Part shown: in pieces, positions 35,606-46,315 of the stretch | Layout of the letters: every line of letters begins with the position of its first letter | How positions within the stretch are numbered: position 1 is the stretch's first letter | Assembly: GCF_042242105.1 (NCBI RefSeq) | Contig: NC_092032.1 | Location: 14,929,915-14,993,914, forward strand | Length of the DNA: 64,000 bases | Source: Pempheris klunzingeri | Taxonomy: Eukaryota; Chordata; Actinopteri; Acropomatiformes; Pempheridae | Direction of reading: 5' to 3' | Notes under the pieces: model-generated | Database searches by the model: none | Seen by the model: only the letters and a program-made list of their open reading frames with translations | What the model was told of the DNA's origin: nothing | Position numbers and translations under genes: made by a program

Positions 35606-38325
35606 ACTGCAGGGCAGGCCTTGGTGCGTTACAACCTTCGGCAGGGAGAGAGTAGATATTGATGATCCAGACCATTGTGTGTAAATGAACTGAAGAGATA
35701 ATCTCCATCAGGTGAACTCAGACACTGTGAGGTTTAGTCAAACACAGAACTCCTTGAAGTGTGAGATAGGCCAGATATGTGAGATAATGTGTTGATAAAA
35801 TGCTCTCAGGGTGTACATTTCACTGTGACATTGTAGTCAAAACAGCCAGGTTTCATCTTAATGGTGTATTTTTGGAACACGTTAATATCGGGCCTCACAC
35901 TGCTCTCAAAAAAGAAATTTGAAAAAAAAGGTGAAAGCTACATTTTCACACCCAAGGTAGATTTTTGTTCCAACATTGTTAACTTGACACCAATCCGTCT
36001 TGTGATTTGGTTTATTTGATGGGAAGTTTGTTCTGTCATCCTCAAGAATTTCCACAATTTGACAGAGAATATGTGTGAATCCGATTAAAGGTGGGTCGGT
36101 TCTTCCTGTCAGTGCTGCTTGTTTCTACACTGCGTTAGTGTAAAGGGAACAACGTAGGGAGGAAGCACTCACACACACAGTGCATTTCCTCCATAAAACC
36201 ACAGCTGTGTGAAAACAACATGCGGTGCATTCCTCAGCCATTTCTCTCACTTTAGCACGATAAAGGACGACTCTAAGTCTCTAATGTCATTGTACCCGCG
36301 CTGAATAAAGACTGTGTGTTTGTGCTTGTAGAGATGTTGTTGTTAGTTTTGCAGTGATACCATGCTTATATAAAAGTGTTGCATCATTAATAAGTAGCCT
36401 AAAAAGATCAGAGGTGATGTGGGAAAACAGTTATAAGGAGCTTTTAACCACAGTCCGTTAAAGAAGAAGTTGCTGCGTCTATGAGGAAGTTCCAGCCATG
36501 AGTTTTGGAGTATTTGTTCTGTAATCTCCAGAAATGACCGTGCATTATTTCACTGTGAGAGAAAAACTATAAAAAGTCCCATATAAACCAAGTCATATGA
36601 TTTTGTTTTTCTGCCGCAGCTCAGGGTCTAGAAGCTGTGATCTCTCCTCTTATCTTCTGTCTCTGCAGCTCCCCCTGCTTACCTCTATTGATCCAGATTC
36701 TTGCTAGGTGCGATGCCACTGATCACACACGCTGTTATCGATCGACATTGGTCACCCTGGGCCGACGTGGCGTCCTGCTAGCACCCTCGGGGGTATCTGC
36801 GTTTTGTTCTGCTGTGCCGCTTTAGCGCCTCAACAAGGCAAAGGCCACACATGAAAGGATTCAGAGTGTTTGAGCCACTGAGGAATCAATTCACACCCTG
36901 ATTGTCATATACAAAGGCCTCACTGTCTCTCCCCTCGTTTCCAAAAACCTTGTCTGGACAGTTTGATCAGTAATTAACTCATCAGCTTTCATCAGAAAGG
37001 CATCAAACTCTGATTTTAAAGACTGGATATTATTCTGATTTCCACTTACTTGGGAGTGAAAGTGTAATCTCTTCAACATGGATCATCGCGTTGCTGTAAA
37101 ACAGATTAGATGAATTGAGGGACTTCTTTGGGCGGAGGGGTCAAAGCTGGGTCAAGTTTGCGGAGAGCAGTATTTATGTGGCTGGTGGCTGTCAGGAAAA
37201 CAATTATGGCGCTTAGACATAATGTATCATTTGTTTTCTCACCAATACTTATGAAGCAGTCACTTACTTTGCCACACAAAGACTTCAGTAAGAGCTGGAA
37301 ATGAAAAAAATGGCTTTGGTGTTAATCTGTTTGGCTGGTTAAAAGTATTATTGGCACATAAGTGAGGTAGTTATTGTTCAGGAATATAACTTCATCCCTT
37401 TGATGGTTAAAAAAAAGTGGTTTATTATATAGCTGCAGTGAATTTTCTAATGTTTTCAAATGTTTGTGAGTATTCGTGTCCATGTTTTGTTCTCTTTTAA
37501 AAGAACTAAAAAAGTTATTTCTGTCGCAAACTTATGTGTCAAGGACAAAAAGAAAAGAACGACCCAAAATAGACAAGTCTTATCAGTTTGGGAATGGTCA
37601 TAGCACCAGTAGGAACAATGCCGTGGCGAGATGGGAGCTGAGGTTGACCCTAATAATGCGACTGGTCTGTCAAGGAACCTGGAGAACAGGAAGCCCACCG
37701 TACCTCTGCCTCCATGGATAAAGTCATAAAAATGATAAACATGGGCCTCGATTAGCCTCCGTCAGGACAATGCGCTGGTCACCGGTGGGGAGGATTAGGG
37801 TCGGGTCAGTAAAAGTGAAGAGATGAAAGCGCCTGCTCTCCCTTGTGGCTGACCTCCCTGTTCGTTTCACTGAGGAAACCTGGGTTTTCCCTTTCCCCGC
37901 TTACTAATGGTGATTCATCAGTCAATCAAGACATTCTATTAATAGATTTTTCCCCTGTGGTGTTGCTATAAAGAAGAGGGAACAGCTACAAATGAACGAA
38001 AGTCCAACTGAGAGCAAGTGCGTTGGTGGCTTAGTGTAAGTGTACACTGGAGATAAAGGATAATTCTGGTTTATTACAACATGGATCTTATTTCTAAATG
38101 ATTTTATATTCATTTTATTATTTTATTTTGTAATAACACTGTACACACCAGCCACAAATCCCTGGGTTTGCTAAGAGAAAATGATGGTGAACAGTTAAAT
38201 TAGATTTCCATCGTAAACTTCCCTCTCAGTTTACAGCCCTGACTGACCTCATTGTACCTGTTATAGTTATACGCACACGTTTTAATGTGCTGTAGTCAAA
38301 TAAAGTTATAAAATAAGTTGCTTGG
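35606..38325. other. sox32 - sox17 spacer, fifth part
   Basis: No gene, RNA gene or clear repeat is recognised. The segment near 37720-37800 is GC-richer than its flanks. Confidence 0.45.
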
Positions 38326-38329
38326 TTAA

Positions 38330-38645
38330 AGTCATTTTGGGGAACATGATCATTTGCTGTCTTTAAGTTACGTCTCATGCCTTTAAGCCAAATGTGAATC
38401 TACATCCTTTAGACAGTTAGCTTAGCTTAGCATAAAGACTGGAAACAAGTGGGAATAGCTAGCTTGCCTCAGTGCAGAAACAGGTCCATCCGCCATGTCT
38501 GAACCTGACCAATGAATGGCCCCCATGTCTGAACCTGACCAATGAATGGCCCCCATGTCTAAACCTGACCAATGAATGGCTTAACAGGATTTGCCGTTGC
38601 CTTCCATGTTTAGTGTCCAGTCCTTATGCTAGGTTACGCTAATGG
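38330..38645. repeat. Foldback repeat copy with an internal 30-bp triplication
   Basis: The left core is TTAGCTTAGCTTAGCATAAA then GACTGGAAAC (about 38421-38450); the right core remnant is CCAGTCCTTATGCTAGG (about 38617-38633). The tandem array at 38491-38580 lies between the arms. Confidence 0.6.
38491..38580 (+). repeat. 30-bp unit in three tandem copies
   Basis: The unit reads (C)CCATGTCTGAACCTGACC plus AATGAATGGC. The three copies are contiguous and differ at about two positions, so the expansion is recent compared with its host repeat. There are no spacers, so it is not CRISPR-like. Confidence 0.95.
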
Positions 38646-41600
38646 TGTTTCTTGTCAGACTCAACAGTTATTACAATGTGGACAGAGATGATGGTCAAAA
38701 CTAACAAAATATGTGTATATGTTTTAAAAGGTGCGTCTCTACTTTTTTGAAAGGCAGGAGGCAACTTGGTTGACAAAATAATAACTTTTCCTACAACCGG
38801 TTCTCCATATATGAGATTGCAACCTCAAATTATGATTTTCCATTATATAAATGTACCTTGTTTAGAAATGTGTATACACCATTTTTTCCAAGATGATATG
38901 TTCACAAGTGCCATGACTTCCCACGTTTGATGCCACTACAATATACTTGACATTATAATTATGAACTGATGCATCCTCTACGTCGCCTGAGTGAAGCTAC
39001 AGCTCTATGGATGTTCTCAGGAAAGAGACTTTGATTATTTTACTTGTTGCTTCCGTTTTATTGTTGGCTGACCCCTGGCAGTGCGCAAACCCTGAGGTCA
39101 CCACAACTTGTGGTGAAAAGTTTCCAAACATCCTCATGTTAGTATGACTAAAGGCATATTTAAGATTTGTCTTGGACCCCGGCTTCAGTTTAGTAAAACA
39201 GACAGAGAATGCGGGTGAGACGAGGAGATAAGGCGGATGTGCTCATCTCCAAACTGAGAGACAAACAAGAAATAGTTTTGTCATCAGAGCATCTTCATGA
39301 GGCGGGGGCAGGATGGCGCTGCAGAGCAGTACAGGGTGAAGGAATCAAAATGTCCAAATCGCTCAAAGTGGAATGAATCGGCCAATAAACACGACAGGGT
39401 CGAGTAGATTCCCACCTGATTCCCAGCAGATCCCTGACAGATTAACGCCTCCAGAACAATGAGACAAGAGTGGAGACGGCTTCCTCTGTGTCCCCACTTG
39501 TCTGCGGCAGACAACATCCCAGTGCTACCCTTTCTGCTGGGTCGGGGTGTGTGTTCCCGGGCAAGGAAACTTTCCCAGCAATCCCCTGAGGGAGGGGGAA
39601 GACTATACCACCAATAACACATTAAAACATCTGTGTGTGTGGATGCACGAGAGTGAGAGGCAACTCTTTAGGCAGCATGTTTCTATCTTTTTTTGTATCT
39701 GCAACTTGCCAGAATTTCAAGTCCCCAATTTCTATGACCAAAGACAGGCCTGGGAAAAAACATAACTGACATAGACTTTCACATCCATAATTTAACCACC
39801 TTAACCTGAGATTGATCTCTCATATCTGCAATCTTAATCATGGGGTGATTTTCTGGTTACTGAAGACTAAAAAGATATTTTAAAAAGTCAAACTATACGC
39901 TTTTCCTTTACATATTCCCACTACTGGTCCTTAGCAGGCTTTTGCAGAGTTTGACTGACAGCTGACGGTAGAACAGAAACTCATTTTAAATTCCTGAGTG
40001 ATGTTATTAGTGTTGAAACTTGACGTGTTCCAGTCCCATGAAAAAAGGTGTGATTTCTATTCACAGAGTCTCAGACACGACATTTCTCTCCTTTCTCTGC
40101 TGCACACCTATTCTGTGCTCCTCTCCTTAACCTCCTCATTCTCTCCTCCTAATGAGCCCCTTCCCCCACCCTGAAACACCTCCCGCTCTCCAGAGCAGGT
40201 GTTGGAGGAAGTCATAGTCTAATCAGACAATCTAAACAATCACTATCTCACCCCTGATAAAGACAGATGTCTACACTCTTCCAGTTGAGTCCAAAACTGT
40301 AGGGCTTCCAATTTATTTTCCACCTTTAACAGTGCGTTGGCCAAAAGAACTATTACTATTTTTACTGTAGTGAAATTTATGAATAATGTCTTGGATTAAC
40401 TGTTTCAGACAGAGTTCCTTTTTGCTGGTGAGCCATCTAAACTGGAATAAATACATTATTTCTGATCATTAAACCCTTTTAACGAATGTATTACACTATT
40501 GAACTGTCAAAGAGATTTCAAAGTGTTGGGATCCCAGATTTTTAAAGCCCCACTGATCCAATATTTTTACATGAAGGATCAAATGACTGTGTGTAATGTG
40601 AAAGGAGCTGCTTGCAGCGATAAATGTACAAAGAATTATCACCCATCTCAAGTTTCCCCTCAGCTCTAGGAGCTTTTTAGCATCTTTAAGCCTGCTGTTT
40701 TGGCTTTCAGGCCCGCATCTTTTCAGTTTTGATTCAGTCTCACTGCTCTCATAAGTGTTATCTCCACTGGAAGGAGGCTGATGAGCACACTGTACACTAC
40801 CTGCCCAGACACAGTTAGCAGCTAGCTGGTGAGCACAGAGCCACATATTTTACTCAGGAGTAAAACAGAGACCAAAACAATCACCAGGTGGACAGAAACA
40901 CGGCTTCAAATGAAAGATAATGTTGCTCTGTAACTGCTGGATGTGTAAATAAACAACCGTTTGCTAACATGTTGGCTAAATCAACTTCATGAGATGATAA
41001 TATGTCAATGTTACGGCTTGTTGCACAGTGGATTAAAGAGTCAAATCTATCCATACTTCTATCACATTTTTATAGTCATGGAGTGTTTCAGACTGTAGCA
41101 CTCGTAATCCATGAAATGTGAACATAGTGTTTCCTCCCACAGGAAGAGCAGTGTGATGAAAGGTTTATATACATATATATAATAACAATATAGACTGTTA
41201 AATGTCAGAAATTTGTGAAACTGCTCACATGTTGGTTTTGAGATGCCCACGACCCATACCTTCAATTAACAACGATTTAAAACAGGTAAAAAAAGGACAA
41301 ATCTTCTCATATGAGACACTCGCACAAGCAAATGTTTGATATTTTTCATGATAAATACCTTAAATGACTGATTATCTATTAAATTATCTGTTGATTGACG
41401 ACTCCGTTAATGAACAGTTGTGAAGAGGTGTAAGATTTATAGAATTGGACAGAATACCCAAACTTTTGCTGCTAATTAGTGCAGTATTGTTTAAACTCAG
41501 AACACTTTGGCCTTCTGTGGCTTTGTCCAGCTCAGGCCTTCACAGCTCAGGGGATCAGCGCAGAGTGCTAACATATATACACCTTCCGTCCCTGTGATTT

Positions 41601-42167
41601 AAACTAACACCACTGCCTCGCAGCTCAGCACAAAGGAGCCAGCAAACACATTGTGCAATTCCCAAGAAAGCCACCCACAGACATTTATACAGCAAGACTG
41701 GCGACCAGCAGCTCAACTGCGTTTCAGAACTCACTTGGAAGGCGGACAGTTTGTGCTGCTACGCCAAGGACAGGAAGTGCTTGCAGAGGGACAGGAAGTG
41801 CTCACCGCTGCAGTAGCCGAGGCTGGAACTGAGATAATGCCATTGTGTAAGCAAGCCAAGTGACCTCTCCCTGAGCGCAGAGTCCAGAGGCTGGCGTCGA
41901 GAGCCCTGGCCCCCACCCAGCCCCAGACTCCCCAGGCACGGGGTGGGGGACTTGGTGCAGGGACAGGGGGAGGAATGGAGAGAAGAGGAGGAGGAGGGGG
42001 GTGGATATGAGGCGTGTCACCTCCCTGTGTCCCCCACACCACCGCCGCCGCCCCTCCTCTCCTTTGGGTTGACTCTGAACCTCACCTTGTAGAGGAAATG
42101 TGGCTACGACTCCAGACTTTATGACTTCTCCCATCAAAAGCCAGGATTTTCACTCCCACACAGTGCA

Positions 42168-42203
<36 letters not shown>

Positions 42204-44129
42204 GGCCGTGGCACACTCATACCCACGCCCATTGCAACACACACACTCACAGAGACACACATGCAAACGCACCACAAACACACACAAACAGCGTCTCTCT
42301 TTCTCCTCTCTCTTAGGATCGGAGGGGGAAAACCTTATCAGGTCATCAGCGGTAAAATAGACGATGACAGTATTACAGTCCAGATCCTGTCCCCATGCAG
42401 CACTTGGCTGGACCTCCATCCAAAACACCCTCCCACCAACCCCTAGAGGGTCACCCAGCGTGCTCTGGAGTCCCCGCTGGTGTCTGCACGGGGCACCAAA
42501 AGGTTGCATAAGCATCTCTCATATTTCTGTCAGCCGCTTTTGACGTGTCAGAGGGACCGTAACCCACAGCGAGATGGGAACAGTCGGAGAAAAGACGGGG
42601 CTGACAGGTTGAGGTCTGCTGGCTCTGATAAGAAACCCTCCAGCCTGAGGGTGATGTTTGGATTTCTGGCCACAAACAGGGGCTTCATTTTCTGCTACAT
42701 AAACACTCCAAGTCTGGGTATTTGAGGTGCAACAGGTTGCTTTAACCTTTCCCCCCATGTATCTCCATCCTGGTCTGGTACAGCTGCTCCAAAAACAAGG
42801 AAACACATTCTCACACATTTCTGTAGCTTGCACGTGTGCCACAGAGTTAATAGAGTTTATATTTGACCACCGGCTGACGTCATCTACACATACTCCATGA
42901 TGTATGATTGCTGCCCGCTGAAGCAGTCTGAACATTTCACCTCAAACTCACAGTAATAGTACATGTTATTTTTGGATAAAACATTTTCTTTGTACAGTGA
43001 ATTGGCTTTATTTAAACTTTTATCAACTTAAGACGTGGATTATAAAGCACACAATGAAGTGAATGAGCATCTAATGAAGTGTAAAACATTTGATTGAGAC
43101 ATAATAGTTCAGATGTTTTGAGTGAAATGCACCTTAAAGTTTATGTAAGTTGGTGAAAGAGGTATAATAGTTGGGATTGTTCTGAACAAGCTGTCTTATT
43201 TTTAGTCATCACAGACTTGGCTTTATTCCCACTGTGTCCCTGGATTATGTCATTCCTGTAAAAATAAGTGATGACAAAGATATTCCGTTTTTTCCACACA
43301 TCATGTGTTCCCTTCATAAATGTGATACTGGAAAAAAAAGTCATCTTGAGTGTTTTACGCCCTCAAGTTAATTAATCAGGTGATTGTTTGGCTCATCGTC
43401 CCACACCGACGTCTAGTCTGGTAAAGACAGTGAATCCACTCGAGAAACTGTTTTGACATTTGCCTGAAACACCAGTATCACAACATTTTACAGGTTTTGT
43501 GTCAGAGACCATGTGTGACGGGTGTTTATTTAAGCTTCCTCCGCTCTTATTGATTCCACCTTTAGGACATTTAAGTCCTCAATTAACGCCTTTTGTTCGG
43601 CGCTTCTTCATTAGGCTGCAATCAGATACAGTCGTCCATCCATTGAGGCGATCGTGCGTAAAAGTTGCGAATAATGGAGCCATTGACTCCACGCGTAAAC
43701 CTGATATTCACGATTTTAACGCAGTTAAGCGCCCAATACACAGACCGACCATCAAGTGGTGTCTGAGCATTAGTGTCAGTCTAATGCAAGGGTGAGAAAT
43801 AAAACTGGACCTCGGGGCTGTCCAAATAAACGTTATTGTGGATTAAAGAGTGCATCAGTTTCACCTCTTTGGCTCCAAAAGTAAAACATGCCCATTTTTA
43901 AATCTTGCACTAAAGCCTTGTCTCATATTTTACTGTTTATTCTCGCTATGAAGTTAATTTTAATCTAAACTGTGTTCATACGAGCATAAATTCTTATCAT
44001 TTACACTTTTACATCACTCTTAAATCTCGCAGCGTTTCTCCTCAGAGGGTCTCTGCTCTTCAAACAAGGGTCGGAGGCGGGGTACTCGAAACTTTTTTAC
44101 ACCTTTGCAGTAGTGGGCACTCCCACCAC
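38646..44129. other. sox32 - sox17 spacer, last part
   Basis: No gene is supported. It includes (GA)15 at 42171-42200, a GC-rich stretch at about 41870-42060, and a CA-rich run at 42236-42295. Open frames at 39284-39622, 41802-42137 and 42519-42935 (minus strand) lack domains. A weak AATCGATTAA-type fragment may lie at 41340-41410. Confidence 0.5.
42171..42200. repeat. (GA)15 microsatellite
   Basis: Fifteen uninterrupted GA units, 2.2 kb upstream of sox17. GA runs can bind GAGA-type factors, but nothing else supports a function here. Confidence 0.95.
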
Positions 44130-44366
44130 ATGGTGATTGGCTGGCTGTGAGTTTATAGCGCACCAACCTTCCCATCCAGCGCTGAGTAGTCGGAACCGTT
44201 CAGCCCAGGCGACTTCTTGAAGTGGCAAATGGATGTGACTAATTATTTTTCCATTCCAGCGTGAAAACCAGCCGTGTAAAGTCCTTTTCATCTGTCTGTA
44301 GGCTGTTCTCAGTAGTCGCCTCTGCGGGCTGTCCGGTGGCTCTCCAAATCTCCCAGCTGGACAGAG
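44130..44366 (+). promoter_or_regulatory. sox17: sox17 core promoter and 5' untranslated region
   Basis: ATTGG (inverted CCAAT) at 44136-44140 is followed by TTTATAG at 44152-44158, TATA-like. Transcription would start near 44180-44185, giving a 5' UTR of about 185 bases without a required intron. The same CCAAT-then-TATA layout, 16 bp apart, is seen at sox32. Confidence 0.45.
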
Positions 44367-45951
44367 ATGAGCAGTCCCGATGCGGGTTACGCCAGCGACG
44401 ATCAGACCCAGGCAAGGTGTGCGATGTCAGTCATGATGCCTGGAATGGGACACTGCCAGTGGGCCGACCCTCTCAGTCCTCTTGGGGACACCAAAGTGAA
44501 AAACGAGCCGTGCGCCTCCAGCTCCGGCAGCCAGAATCGCGGGAAGAGCGAGCCGCGGATCCGACGGCCCATGAACGCGTTTATGGTCTGGGCGAAGGAT
44601 GAGCGTAAGAGACTGGCGCAGCAAAACCCGGACCTGCACAACGCGGAGCTGAGCAAAATGTTGGGTAGGTGATTTTTATACTTCATCTAATCGAGCTCAT
44701 GTTGTTCAGCTGCTTGCTGATCTGTACAGGTTATCATAGAGTGATTCACACGTTATCATTTTCCTCATTACTGTTGAATTCTATGTTCTTCTTTTAGTTT
44801 AATGTTTCTATTCTGCTCAGAAACACATGAATGGTTATTTCTCAATCAGTGCAGTGAGAGTTCAGGCAGCAGGCGATGTTACTCTGTTATTAAAAGTTAC
44901 TGTGTACTGAGTTAAGCTGCACATGCAACCTCCAAAACCTGTCCCTGCCCCCTAAAATGGCAACAAGCTATTTTTGTGTGCATCACCAGGCCGCTTACAG
45001 TATGTGCTGACATATCACTGATGTGCGCTCTCCTCTTGACCTGCAGGGAAATCGTGGAAAGCCCTTCCTGTCACAGAAAAGCAGCCCTTTGTGGAGGAGG
45101 CCGAGCGGCTGCGGGTTCAGCACATGCAGGATCACCCCAACTACAAGTACCGGCCCCGGCGGCGGAAGCAGGTGAAGAGGATTAAGAGGCTGGACTCCGG
45201 CTTTCTAGTTCATGGCGTGTCCGATCACCAGGCCCCGAACATGTCCGGGGACGGCAGAGTGTGCGTGGAGAGTCTGGGCCTGGGCTACCACGAGCATGGC
45301 TTCCAGCTTCCTCCCCAGCCGCTCAGCCACTACAGAGATGCTCAGGCTCTCGGGGGCCCCTCTTATGAAACCTACAGCCTCCCAACGCCTGACACCTCTC
45401 CTCTGGACGCTGTAGAGTCAGACTCCATGTTCTTCCCTCCACATTCACAAGAGGACTGCCACATGATGCCTGCATATGCGTACCACTCCCAGGCGGCAGA
45501 GTACCAGCCCCAGGACACCCTCTCCAACCACCACAGCAACGCCATCCTGCACCGACACGCTGCCTCTGCTCCAGAGCAGCCCCCCCAGTCTGCCGCCCTT
45601 CCCCCTTCCTACATGGGATGCCCCAACCCTCTGGCCATGTATTACACCCAGCACTGCAGCCCCAGCCACCCCAAGCGGCATCCCGGTGGGGCAGGACAGC
45701 TCTCCCCCCCTCCTGACTCCCACCCTCACTCAGCAGACAGCGTGGAGCAGATGCACCACTCTGAGCTGCTGGCCGAGGTGGACCGCAGCGAGTTCGAGCA
45801 GTATTTGAGTTCCTCTTCGGCGCGTGTGGACATGACAGGCTTGCCGTACGGGCCACATGAGGCTGGCATGCAAGGACCCGAAAGCCTCATATCATCGGTG
45901 CTGTCAGACGCCAGCACAGCTGTGTATTACTGTAGCTACAACAACTCCTAA
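44367..45951 (+). CDS. sox17: Sox17, SoxF HMG-box transcription factor
   Basis: Coding exons 44367-44664 and 45047-45951 give 400 aa. Intron phase 1 splits the Gly100 codon. The HMG box is residues about 64-140, with [37 protein letters not shown] and [12 protein letters not shown], followed by the SoxF basic extension [25 protein letters not shown] (345-353) is the SoxF transactivation/beta-catenin motif. The histidine-, serine- and proline-rich middle is expected for SOX17. The protein is a nuclear DNA-binding activator of endoderm and vascular genes. Residue 112 is Gln in EKQPFVEEA, where most Sox proteins have Arg. The start codon is the first ATG of the open frame, and [13 protein letters not shown] resembles the SOX17 N-terminus. 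It lies in tandem with sox32, upstream of rp1, as SOX17 does in other vertebrates. Confidence 0.97.
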
Positions 45952-46315
45952 CCTCCTGCCCGGCTCGTTACCCTGCTGCAAGGACACATGATCTGACCTC
46001 AAATCTCTGTTGCTAAATTTGAACAAAAAAGTTTTTCTTTTCTTTTTTTTTTTTTTTTTACAAGCACAGAAGGCCCATGAGATTTTAAAATGAAGCTTTG
46101 GAGAAGACTGTTGTACTGTATCTGTCTCAGAAAAGCCATAGAATATTTTAACACGAACACTGGTTTTAACTTTTGTCGTCCTCCCTCGCAGGGATATGAA
46201 TTCAATATGTGATAATAAATATTGTACAGTCACTATTTTAATGTTTATGTATATACTGAAGGTGTTTTTTATACTTTTTGCACTTTTGAAAAATAAATTT
46301 TTTTGCAAATAGACT
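45952..46315 (+). other. sox17: sox17 3' untranslated region with poly(A) signal
   Basis: Contains a T-rich tract at about 46030-46060. AATAAA is at 46292-46297, about 340 bases after the stop codon. Confidence 0.65.

Noticed and set aside
38491-38580. Regular repeats that could suggest a CRISPR array
   Set aside because: The three units are contiguous with no spacers, and the genome is eukaryotic.
39284-39622. 112-codon minus-strand frame in the SoxF spacer
   Set aside because: No domain or homologue recognised; typical chance frame length for 64 kb.
45323-45856. Long open frame (177 codons) on the minus strand opposite sox17 exon 2, and others in alternative frames
   Set aside because: These are shadows of the GC-rich sox17 coding exon; no domain, and the true frame is fixed by homology and splicing.
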